Positions 1 to 9,992 of a stretch of DNA of 64,000 nucleotides are shown here, piece after piece. The first letter of the stretch is position 1. Each line of letters begins with the position of its first letter. Made by a program: the position numbers and the translations under genes. This stretch comes from Ectocarpus siliculosus (lineage: Eukaryota; Sar; Phaeophyceae; Ectocarpales; Ectocarpaceae). The notes below the pieces were generated by a model. That model did no database searches, was not told the origin of the DNA, and worked only from the letters and a program-made list of their open reading frames with translations. The stretch covers positions 15,849 through 79,848 of the forward strand of contig FN647684.1 of assembly GCA_000310025.1 (NCBI GenBank), read 5' to 3'.

Positions 1-662
1 GTCAGCGTCGGCGGTCACGTTCTCGGGTGGGGCGGTAGCCAAGCAGGGGGGGCTGGTCCCGCTGCTGCAGTGAGCGGCCGCGGGAGGGGTGGCGTCGGCG
101 GTCGAGTCCCTGTGCGGGGCGGTGTGCAACCCTCACCAGGAACGGGAGTTGGTGCCCTTAACGCCAACGGCGGCAGAGGGGGTGGCAGACCTGCGCGCAC
201 TCTGAGCGGTGATAGAGGTAGTGGTGCCAGTGTCGGCGGTCATCGTCCTGGGCGGGGCGATAGCCAAACTCTGAGCGGTGGTAGAGGTAGTGGTGCCAGC
301 GTCGGCGGCCAACGTCCTGGGCGGGGCGGTAGCCAAGCAGGGGGGGCTGGTCCCGCTGCAGCAGCGAGCGGCCGCGGGAGAGGCGGTGTGCAACCCTCAC
401 CAGGAACGAGAGTTGGTGCCCTTAATGCCAGCGGTGGCAGAGGAGTTGGCAGACCTGCGCGGACAAGGACCACACTAAACCGCCGGTGCTCCGCGTGTGG
501 TACATTGCCTTTATACGGAAACCAGAAAAAGAGACTCTGTCTGGAGGATAGGTGCCCGCGATGGGCGTGCAGGGCGCGCTGCTACCACGGGTTCAACAAG
601 GATCTCCAACAGAAGTGCTGCGAGTGCCACAAAAGCATCAAGACGTGGTGCGAGTGCAAAAG
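1..662 (+). CDS. KDZ-1 exon: RG-rich repeats plus Cys cluster
   Basis: The frame is open from base 1, so the exon begins outside the window. Residues of about 1-155 are Gly/Arg/Ser-rich and internally repeated: two 23-residue units (TLSGDRGSGASVGG and TLSGGRGSGASVGG) and a larger block at 1-110 that recurs about 297 bp on. The last 60 residues carry a zinc-type cluster with CSAC, CLEDRC, CRARC, CCEC and CEC. It ends at AAAAG|GTGAGC in phase 2, which the next exon completes. RG-rich tails often bind nucleic acid; that role is inference. Confidence 0.7.
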
Positions 663-3600
663 GTGAGCCTGTTCCTTTCTTTTGTCATATACCGTCTCTC
701 TCTTTCGAGCAGGTCGGTCTTCCCTTCTTGCGTCATGTTTTCGCCGCGACCTATAGATCAAGATTTAGCTTGTGGGTTCGACCCCCGAAACCCTCGCAAA
801 CTCGGGCACGGGACACGTTACCTATGTAAGCCTCTCGCTCGCAAAATGTGTCTCGAAAGTAAATCCGACCTCCCCATTGCCTACAATTGTCACCGTTGCT
901 CCGTTCCATCTAACCAGCTGCTCAAGGAAAACACGGGCGGTGCCACCAGCCAACCGGGTATCAAGGGGTACGGGTTTGGTCGCCGGATTAGGGGGCGGTA
1001 GGGGACGAGGAGCTCCGCGGCATGTACCCGTGAGCGTGATACGCTTGCCTGCAGCGGATAATGCCGTAAACACCACGCTGTCGGTATGCATCGCTGCGAA
1101 CCAAAACCGGGTAGTGACGACGGTGCTACGGAATCCTGCGCCAACAGCGACGAACCCGAAGCCTTCACCGCGGAGCAGCTGCTCTAGGTTAGAGTGCCAC
1201 ACGTGAGCGAACCATGAGATACAGGGTGTGACCGGTTAGCCATGTCAAGCAGGGTGTGCCCAGTGCTCGCTTGCTGTTATTTGTTGTTGGTTGGGTCATG
1301 CGAAATGGTGCACGAAGCACCAGGTCGAAGCTCCTTGAAGTACTGGCCGGTCCGATTATTGCTGTTTTCAGATGGGTTTCCTTTTGTCCAACGTGTTGTA
1401 GAATTGTCGTTGTTGCTGAATTGTCGTCGCATGTTTATTCGCGTTGTTCGTCTCTCAGGATGCTTCTTCATCAGCGATCGGTTAGCCAAACAGCGGGGGC
1501 CAACGCTGGCGTTCAGAGTGCTACGGGGGCCATTTGCGAGCACGCCGCTGCGTCGTTGGAGGCGCTTGACAAGAACACGGTGGTGGACGCGACGCCTATC
1601 TTTTTCAACGGCATCAACGGATGTCCGTACGCGGGTTTGACCGCGTGTATCTCGCAAGCCCGAGCTAAAGCGTTCTTGTCGGAAGTCGAAGAAACGTTGT
1701 TGTTGGGGATGGTGGCGGAAGCAAAAGACATCGGCGTGCACCCAGTCGTCCAACTAGGCGAGTGGGGATACGCCGTGAGCGAGAGGCGGAGTAGAACTTG
1801 CGAACTGGACTGGGCCCATGTGAAGTACGACAAGGGTGACGGCAAGGGCAAGGGCAAGGGCAAGGGTGCGTCGAGGAGGATCGCTGCTGCCCGGGGCTTG
1901 ATGTGCAAGGTGAGGATATTTGCGCTATACTGGGAAGCTTGCGATAGTTCTTGAAGCACGGAACGAATATGGAATACGTCGCTGTGTATTGCGCTGTGTG
2001 TGGCTTAAATGCCACGCCAGCCGACTAGTGGTTTGTGTTATTATCGGCCTTGGATGTCTCACATATTGAATGTCTCGAAGTTTGAGGCCGAAAAGTGAGG
2101 TTTTCAGGAGAATTGCGTGGTCGCACTTTGAGTTCTGTTACACCGGGTTGATGGCTCCAGAGGAGTGCGTTCGCTACCGTGTATTGGCAGTCAAGTGGTA
2201 GACCATTCCAACGATATATCCTACCGTCTTGGGTTTTCGTATGTGCCGGAAAAATGATCCACAATAATTGTGTTACCGTAGTCGACGGTGCCGTACCGGG
2301 TGAGCTTAGCCACTTAAATTGTTCTCCCTCGAGGGTAGACACAAAGGTGGGTAAGGGTTATTTTTCCACGTGAATACGCCGGGGGTGGATCACCCCTGGA
2401 GAGAACAGAAAAAAAGACTCTCATTCACACACTCTGTGTTCCGGCAATGGAGAAAATACGCGAGCAAGCGTTCGACGGATGACGGGTACCGTCCAAACAC
2501 TGTATGTCCTCTGGGTGCGTCAGCACTGATGCGTTGTGATGGTGAAATGCTCGTGAAAGATCGTCCGAAAAAAAACGGGGGGAATTCACAATAATGGCGA
2601 AGCGTGTACTTACCCCGGGGGTAAATTTTAAGGGCGGGGGGGTCTAGAAAAACGAGCACCCCCGGGGGTACGACAACGTTTTGACAGCTTTTTGCCGAAA
2701 TGAGGGGGGGGGGGGTACGACATTGTGCTCACATTGTGTGTGGGGTAAGCACGGTCGATTGCGCTATTCTCAAGGTACCGCCGTTTGATACCTTGTCCAA
2801 TTTAATATCCCTCCGCAAAATACGTTTGCACCAATGTCATATGCATACGTCGCACATGTACCCGGCACAGGCAAACCGGGGGGGACCCTGTAGCGAGTAC
2901 GAGAAGAAGAACCGAAAGTGTCTTCACACGTTGGTGGTCGCCCTGGCGCTTTGGCAAGAGGAGGGTATGCGAGATCAAGGGTTGGGTGTCGGGCAGGTAG
3001 ACGTGGCTGGAGGTAGAATTCCAGACGGAACGCCGCGCACGGCGCAGAAAATGCTCGACAAGGATGCACCGGCGTATCGCAAGGGCTTGGCAAACTGCCT
3101 GAACACCATGTCGGTCTACAAGTTCCCGGAGAATCTCCCTTTCGGCCTGGGACGTCGTGGTGCCACCACGAACGCAAACGCCAGCATCACTTACACTACA
3201 TCTCAGAAGACGTGTTCAGGGTGTGGTCGTGACTTCCCTACGGAGAATCAGCATACCGTGGTTGCAACTCGGTTGACAGAGGTGAGCGCAGCATCTCTGT
3301 GGGAACTTGTGGCAGTACCCTGCTCAGCATGCGGCTCGCCTTGTGGGTGCGAGTGAAGTCGACAGTGTGTGTGCCGGAGGCAAACATTTTAGATGCCCCC
3401 ACCCTCATCCACTCCTGGGCAGGCTACAAATTTGTCCTGCGCCTGCACTGTCCTGGCTGCCTTTGAGTTGTTTCTCTTGTTGTGGTGGTGCTTGTGGCAG
3501 CATTCATGCTGTTGGCGCCGGCTGTCGAGTACCATGTTTGATGGCAGCAGAAATCAGAGAAAATAGCGTGAGCACCCCCACGTGTTGTTTGTGGGTGTCG

Positions 3601-6600
3601 ACAGGCCGTGCACACTCTCCCGAATGCTCATTAAAGAGGGGGGAATCGGTGGCAATCGCCCGACCTTCCCCAAAATCCTGGAGTTGCCATCCTCAACGAA
3701 ACCGCTGGTGATCATGCGAGATTTACCCGCCGAGTACGATATATCGGTCTGCTAACAATATTCTATGCGTGTCTTGTTGCAGGGGCCAGGCATGTCGAAA
3801 GTGAACGTGCACACAAACGAGTGTGAGACGTGCGGCATCCACGGATTGGCCAGTGACAACTGGCGGGAGACTGGTTTGTTCAACTACAACAACAGCTACC
3901 TGGTGGAGCTGTCTATCCTGTACAGATGCCTGGAGGCGTTCACCAGGGGTACGACTATAAGCGCCTTCTTCGAGACGTTCTTAGAACCTTTGGCGGGTGA
4001 CCTGGTCTGGATCAAGGCGAACCCGGATCTCAGCAAAAGGTAAATTGTAATGTTCCACGTTGCTTATATAAATGTGTCCGTCAAGACCCACCTATTATAG
4101 CCATCCTTCTCACCAATCACTGTTTAGCTAGGCGTGTCTCGCAGCGAAAAATATGGCATCGTCGCATTGGATACCGAAACTACCCGGGCTCCTCATTTCG
4201 CACAAACTCAGATAATAATCGATCCTGTTTTCGAATTCGGTCTCCTTGTAAGCTGGCGTTCTGAAGATCTTTTCTGTTTCCCGAATTCTAGGCACCACCC
4301 ATTGCACCATTTTCCCTGCGAATCTTCAATATTAGGAAAAAAATCCGTAGTGCCCACTCTACTCTGCTAGCATGCGAAGCGGTTCGTTGTTGTCGAAAAA
4401 TGTGTTGATATTGCATCGAGGGGGGGGCTTCGTGCAGGCTTATTTTCTTGTTGAATTTTGAACAGGATGTGTGTAGTGCCAAACAACCGCATTTTGCCGA
4501 CGATTTTTTCTTCGTGCATGACCTCCACGTCCAGGCTCGCAAACGGCACCAACTTGCTCAACGTGCTCAACAACATTTTCTTGGCGTTCCTGGCCCTCAT
4601 CGACCACACTTTCGAGTTTCGGTGCTGGATGTGGGGGAAATTTCCGCCGATCCTCACTTTCGACGCCTGCATGAAGATCGCCTGCAACTTCGTGACTCTG
4701 GGGCAGGTGATCGCGTCGAGACCCGAGCAAGACATCAACACTGACCTCGTCATGAATCTTCTGCAGTTGAGCATGGTATCGCCGGCCTGGTTCGGCGGCA
4801 CAAGGGTACAGTTTGTGGTCGGGGCCGGGGAGACGGTTGGAAACGCGCCAGCGTGGGTGTCGCCAGACATCCGACTGTCGGAGATCTTCCACAAGACACA
4901 GCGTGGGGTGTTGCAGGGAAGCAACAACACCGCCTTCGTTGAGCAAGGCAATGACGCTCTCCTTATCGAGAGGCTGGAGGGGAAGGCGATCGGTGACTTG
5001 TCCGGCATGGACGTGGCGACCCTGAAAGGCCACATGAAGGCCTGCTGGCCCGATGGAGGCGTTTCAAAGTGAGTGCAGAGTCACGGCATAGAGAATTAGA
5101 GTGATAAAGTGGTTGTGGTCTGCGGGCTCAGCTACGTGTGGGTGTGTGCCTTCAAGAACAACTGACCGCACGACCGTGTATGCATGGGCGCAGATTTGAT
5201 CACCTGCTTTGGCATGAAACCGTTTTTCGTTTTTCATGTGGCGGGTCCGGGGTCTTGTGTCCCCGGACACGCCTGTATACGGCTGCCTCCTTTGGTTCTC
5301 TTTGTTCACCACCCTACCTCCGCCTCCCCTCTATTTCAAGCCGTTTATTTTTGGCTTTCGGGTGTCGAGCGAGGAGTTGTGTAGCAGAACAGCAACCGAA
5401 TGTGTTTGGTCTGGGAAGCAACCCACCCTCCCTCCAACGCGTAGAGGTTGTCCCTGGAAATTGCCTGAAAAATGCCTGGATCGCTTCGTGGGCTAGCTAT
5501 CCAGTTTTTCGATGTACATGTGGAGAGCATGCCCTCATGTGCTCGAGTTATATTCCTCACAAACAGTACCCCTTGCCCTTTGTGTACATTCTAAACCAGA
5601 GATCAGAAATTTGCCCATACAAGTCCAACGAGTTGAGACGCTGTTGATGTTGTTCGGAACCATCAACCATTTATTGGCGTGCGTCAGTTAGTAGGCGGCT
5701 GTTGAACGACGCGTGTTGTCCGGCCATCGCAGTATGGCTGTATTCCTCTTATGCTCTCTTGCGTCGTGTGCCATTTTTTCTTTTTTGCTTGGAGGTTCTC
5801 GACCAAGGAGCCGATGGTGTCGATCCTGCAGCAGCTGCACTCGTTTTGGGAATCAGATGGCAACCCCAACCGCGGGTCTTGCTCGAAGCATTTCGTGAGC
5901 CGAGAACGTGGCGTTTCAGAAGGGGTGATGGGCGTCTTCACGCCGAACAAGGTCATGGTTATCCACAAGGTGCTGCTTACTGCGGAGAGTGCGGTGGACA
6001 TGAGCGATTGCGTAGGGGCTTGCCAGGTGAGAGGACGTTTCTGTGGGCGATGCCTCTCCGTTGTGTTCAGCGGGACTGTTCAGTTGGAATCACATGCCGG
6101 CATGTACGTTGCCTTGCCTTGCCGAGAGAGACATCAAACGTTCAGTTCATATATGATGCTCAGTGCGATGTAGGTTTGAGTCCTCTAGGGCACGAAGGAG
6201 CCGTGGTTGTTACATGACTGGGCCAAAGGATCTCGTGTTGGAGAGCGTAACTGCATAAAGCACGAGAGCAATGCCGATGTAGGAATAATGTGCGACCCAC
6301 AAAGGTACGGATTTATCATCACTACTATGGTACCTGAAAACAGTTATCCCGCACACCTAGGTTGCCCTTCGCGTCCCCGGCGAAGGGCCGAAAACAATTC
6401 TTGTTTACAATTTGCTTTCGTGGTGTGTAGAGCCCACTTTACGCAAGCCGCATATGGGGGGCCCATCGTGTGCTACTAGTGTATTCGTTTCACACACACT
6501 TTGAGCGGATTAGGTGGTCCAAACGTGCTACGTGTCCGTTTTGTGGTCATGACTCGGATGTTCGCAAGAGTAGATCCTAGCTCGCGCATTGGGGTACCCG

Positions 6601-9600
6601 GACGCAAACCTAGGTCCCCCAGCGAGGCGCGCATGGTGTATAGAGGAATTGGAACCCTCGAAAGTATACCCCCCCCCCGGTGTTTGCCATCGGGGTTGTG
6701 TTTTCGTCGCGTGACAACGACGTTGAAAAACAAGCCCATCACTTCGTGAGCTCGGCAACCAGGTTACCGCTTTTTTTTGCCTTTGTTTTTTTTTGCGGTA
6801 ACCATGAATGGTGGTCGAGCAGAATATGTTGTGCGGGGTTGAGAACTCTCACTCCGCGCAAAGGGGCTAATCGCAACACGTTGTGTTAAATTGGTCAAAC
6901 ACCCTCGAGGCAGTTACACCGTGCTTACAGCTGTCTCTTGAAGTGAAAGCACCAGAAATAAATTAAGTCATACGCAGCTGTCATCCGGACGCAAGGAAGT
7001 AAGCACAAGATGCCGAACACCCCTAGCAGGATGCAGCGCACCCTTCATGTGACTCGCCGAATACCTCACGCCGCTTCGCGCTTGGTGATGTGAGAGCCTG
7101 GTCCGGTGAGAACCCGGCGTGCTCCGTCCTGGCTTTGTAGGGATACGAGGTCAATGGTCTAACGACTACGGCATGCACGATTTTGAGTACACCCCCCCCC
7201 CGCTCGAAAGTATCCAAGACATGAACACGGGGACCTACTACGTGTGGCGAAAATGTAGGTGGATGGCTTGATTGACGTTAACCTGACTTGAAACATTTCC
7301 TGGAGTAATGACAACGTCACGATGACCACGCGCGAAATAGAAAACACCCTAGCTGGCAAGCGCCAACGCTCACAAAGAAGACAGCAGGACTTCTTGCGAG
7401 GGAGTAAAGGAACGACGGAGAGCATGACATACTTGTCACTAAAGTAACTGCCTGTCGCCGTTGCTTCTACTCGGCTTGGATCGGACAAACGTCCAAACCG
7501 CACTCTGTCCCTGACTCGTAGGCGATGTGTTTGTCGGTTTGGTTTAACTTCCGCCTTTGCCGTTTTCCGTGTTGCCTGCCCTTTGCCAACATGACAGCAA
7601 ACGCCGGTTCTTGGGGTGTACGATGCCGGATGCAAAGCGGTGGCGCACATGGAAAAACACCTCCCGGGGGTCCTTCAAAACCGCGGGAGACCCACTCGGC
7701 TTGGCGACGATGGGGTCGGGGGGGGGGGCAGCGGACAGCAACGCTGCCGCAAATGACACCGAGGACGGCGAGCCCGCAATCACACCACGCGTCTTCTTGC
7801 CGGCGTTGGCGCACCTCGGCAGCAACAGCGCAAGTACCACCGTCGAAGCACCGCAAGTTTCTCTACCTGTACCACCTAAGAGAGACAGCAAAGTCGACGT
7901 GTATGCCCTCAAGGCTGCTGCCGTGGACGATCGTGTGCAGAGCCAAGTAAACGTCTACGACCTTCTGCACGCGTCAGCCGAAACACAGGGGCCAGTACCG
8001 AAGGCCGTTAACTTGGCGGCCACGAGAGCTGTGGCAGCTCTCCGGGAGGCAGGAATTCGGGTGCTCTCCTTGTTCGAGGTCCTCGTCTTCACGTACGTCT
8101 GGCCCCGAAACATCGCCGAAGATGAACCTGGCATGCTGGAGTTAGGGGCTACCGGGTGGACCCTGCGAAGGCCTTCCCACGGCGTATTGCCTGTCGGGAC
8201 CACCGCTGAGAGCGTGGACGCAGTCAGCACTGGTGACGCCGAAAAGCACTTGCGGGAAGTGCTGGTGGTTGCTCGCGGGGCCAGGAATGGAAAGGGCGCA
8301 TGCTTGCCAGATTGGTTTGGTGCGGGGGATTTCGTGGACGGTGACACGTCAACCCTCTACGCTACCCAGATGGACGGGTTGCATGCATACGCGGCGGTGA
8401 GTGCATTTATGATCAGATGATTTAGCAGCCGGAGGTTGAGTACACCAACCTCTTGCCTTCTCTTGATCATTGCATCGGTATCTCCACCTTTCTGAGAGCA
8501 CTTGGGGTAAGGAATTCGGCGTTCGGTTTTCGGTTTGCCGATCATTGACTTTGCACACGGATGGACGAGCACTGTTCAGCGGTTTGCCAATCATTGACTT
8601 TGCCCACGGGTGGACGAGCACTGTTCAGCGGTTTCAAAAACGAAGGCTGTATCCATCCCTCCACACAATTCATCCCTCGCTAGCCCTCTAGAGTCTACCC
8701 TGCAGAATCGCTTGCCTGGGATTCCCAGTGCGTCGGGCCGTTGGTAAATTGGGTTAGAGCCGCCTCCTTCCTTCTCTTTCCATATGTACGCGTGGTGATA
8801 TTTGTGGTGTGTTCGAACAGCCACCCTTTGCCCCGTCTGATTGTTGCTGCAATCAAAGTAAAAGGTCGTGGTCGAGAGGTGCACAAACTCTGCTTAGTGG
8901 CTCCAAAATCGAAGCTCCCATCTACCCCTCCAAATAATCCACCAGTCCCGAGCCCTCTAATATAGAGTTTCGCCTGTCGAAGTGCGCGCCTTCGTTTTCC
9001 TCTGTGCGGTGTGCTGTTGTTGGTTTGAAACGCGTAGTCAGAATTAAGGTGTTGTCGAACAGCCACTCCTTTACCTCGCGTGCGGATTGCTGCAGGCAAA
9101 GACAAAGTTCATGGTCGACGGAGTACAGCCGATTGGCGAGAAAGAGCGCAAGATCGCAGGTGTGTCTCATGATGGTTTTCTGGAGGGCTCGTATTCTCCG
9201 TTTCGTTGAAGGGTGATCGATGTCGGGCATCCCCAGGCTTACATGACATGGGTCGATGCGTGTTGGGTTGCGTAGTTCGGTTTACAGTTGATAACCTTCA
9301 CAGCATGAATCATGAGCACCTCTGTGTCCATCCATTCGCTAACGCTTGACGCTCTTGCCGTGGTCGTGCAACTTCCAGAGAGTGCCATTCGCTGCGGCAT
9401 CGGGTGTGGAGACGGTGTATACTCCATCATGGCCCTACAGATTGCACTGGCGGTGGATGTCCCCCCGCATGAGAGCGCGGAGAACTTCAAGGTGGCCGGG
9501 TACGATTGCGTCTGGCATGACACCACCTTCGACGACAAGTCGTCCGAGCACGCCAAATATAAGATGTGGCAGTCGGGGATGTTTGTGGGCCCAGACGGAC

Positions 9601-9992
9601 CTCACGAGAAGAACCACAGCAAGGAGTGCCAGCGGCAGTACAGTGGTTTCACGACATGTGATGAGCTTGCCGGGATCAACCTGAACCCGCACGAACAGGA
9701 CCATTCGAAGAAGGCGTTGTACCTTCGATCGCTCAATACCATGACATTTTCCAACTTCACTTTCACGCTAAGGGTGATCAACGAGCGCCAAAACCAGGGG
9801 TTCAACAGAGAAACCCTGAGGACGCTTTTAGCAAGTGTCACGGAACACCCAAAAGATAGCTTTGCTGGCTGTGAAGCCGCCCTGTGGAGGTGCGGTAGGT
9901 GCTTTTGCGGGAAGCCCGTCATGCGCGTATTCGACTGCCTGGGGAGGGTGGGCATTGTCATGCTTGCTACGGTGCTGGGGTCGACCGCTTGA
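1..9992 (+). CDS. KDZ-superfamily transposase gene 1 (multi-exon, 5' cut by window edge)
   Basis: Eight exons join in consistent phase: 1-662, 1459-1909, 2871-3281, 3783-4039, 4466-5068, 5795-6026, 7598-8396 and about 9381-9992. The order of motifs is that of the Kyakuja-Dileera-Zisupton transposases: an N-terminal cysteine cluster, FPPILTFDACMKIAC (first Asp), CSKHF with a GVF..AES stretch, TPVLGVYDAGCKAV (second Asp), then HEKNHSKECQRQY and NPHEQDHSKKALYLRSL (Glu), ending with an FTLRVINERQNQ helix. The family is known to move DNA by a DDE-type reaction. Seven GT-AG introns of about 430-1570 bp suggest long residence or host use. The frame slips once at a G11 tract in exon 7. The 3' end may be the TGA at 9990 or an unseen later exon. 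The family call rests on motif order and spacing remembered from the family; the exon structure is seen directly. Confidence 0.72.
1459..1909 (+). CDS. KDZ-1 exon 2
   Basis: The acceptor is CTCTCAG|GATG and the donor CAAG|GTGAGG. One leading base completes the split codon from the previous exon, and the next 150 codons are open. The end carries a Lys/Gly run (DKGDGKGKGKGKG) written as repeated AAGGGC, probably replication-slippage DNA. No domain is recognised in this exon. Confidence 0.65.
2871..3281 (+). CDS. KDZ-1 exon 3, CxxC-bearing
   Basis: The acceptor CCCGGCACAG|GCA and donor GAG|GTGAGC give 137 whole codons in phase 0. The exon encodes a helical stretch (LHTLVVALALWQEEG) followed by a CSGCGRDFPTENQH motif that looks like one half of a zinc site. 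Frame and phase agree with both neighbours. Confidence 0.65.
3783..4039 (+). CDS. KDZ-1 exon 4, CETCG / GLFNYNNSYLV block
   Basis: The exon follows TTGTTGCAG and ends AAAAG|GTAAAT in phase 2. ECETCGIHG followed by ETGLFNYNNSYLVEL and a helical FFETFLEPLAG region resembles the cysteine-cluster block that precedes the DDE domain in CxC-type KDZ proteins. The resemblance is judged by eye. Confidence 0.68.
4466..5068 (+). CDS. KDZ-1 exon 5 with first catalytic Asp candidate
   Basis: The acceptor is TTTTGAACAG|G and the donor AA|GTGAGT; it holds 200 codons plus split bases at both ends, in phase with its neighbours. CWMWGKFPPILTFDACMKIAC matches the place where KDZ proteins have a C..CG..P..L..D segment, so the Asp at about 4650 is the best candidate for the first metal ligand. 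Confidence 0.68.
5795..6026 (+). CDS. KDZ-1 exon 6, CSKHF...VFTPNK...AES block
   Basis: The exon follows a T-rich tract and GCTTGGAG and ends TGCCAG|GTGAGA in phase 0. CSKHFVSRERGVSEG, GVFTPNKVMVIHK and TAESAVDMSDC match in order the C..H...G, C.HG...G and ES..D segments between the first and second catalytic Asp of KDZ transposases. The usual Cys-His pair of the middle segment reads TPNK here. Confidence 0.68.
6657..7213. repeat. C-tailed interspersed repeat, copy 1, with 11-bp target duplication
   Basis: A 535-bp insert (6668-7202) bounded by runs of about ten Cs is flanked on both sides by CTCGAAAGTAT (6657-6667 and 7203-7213). It lies in intron 6 of KDZ-1. A diverged copy sits at 62,602-63,146. 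Target duplications of this length fit reprinting by a LINE-type reverse transcriptase, but no tRNA-like promoter was convincing, so the class is open. Confidence 0.75.
7598..8396 (+). CDS. KDZ-1 exon 7, YDAGC motif, slipped at G11
   Basis: After the acceptor CATGACAG the phase-0 frame gives QTPVLGVYDAGCKAVAHM, the second-Asp motif of KDZ enzymes. That frame meets a stop after the run of eleven Gs at 7718-7728. From the run onward another frame is open for about 220 codons (GAADSNAAANDTEDG to LHAYAA) and ends at GCGGCG|GTGAGT in phase 0. A length change in the G tract, real or a sequencing error, explains both halves. The second half has no domain I can name. Confidence 0.62.
8536..8640. repeat. 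Two-copy ~54-bp tandem repeat in KDZ-1 intron 7
   Basis: Two adjacent near-identical units share TTGACTTTGC, GGACGAGCACTG and TTCAGCGGTTT. The following DNA to about 9110 contains a more diverged second tandem duplication marked by TCGAACAGCCAC at about 8813 and 9056. No coding role is seen. Confidence 0.6.
9381..9992 (+). CDS. KDZ-1 exon 8, H..C...EQ block and C-terminus
   Basis: The frame carries GPHEKNHSKECQRQYSGF, then INLNPHEQDHSKKALYLRSL and FTFTLRVINERQNQGF, matching the closing H...H..C and EQ.N..L...M...F...N segments of KDZ enzymes; the Glu of HEQ would be the third metal ligand. The proposed start after CCAGAG is chosen for phase and is weak; a better acceptor at 9303 would meet a stop. 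The frame runs to TGA at 9990, but a donor-like GTAGGT at about 9896 could end it earlier. Confidence 0.65.
   Translation, partial: SAIRCGIGCGDGVYSIMALQIALAVDVPPHESAENFKVAGYDCVWHDTTFDDKSSEHAKYKMWQSGMFVGPDGPHEKNHSKECQRQYSGFTTCDELAGINLNPHEQDHSKKALYLRSLNTMTFSNFTFTLRVINERQNQGFNRETLRTLLASVTEHPKDSFAGCEAALWRCGRCFCGKPVMRVFDCLGRVGIVMLATVLGSTA

Noticed and set aside
770-800. tRNA-like T-arm word GGGTTCGACCCCC
   Set aside because: The flanking bases do not pair as a T stem and no A-box or anticodon arm was found at the right distance.
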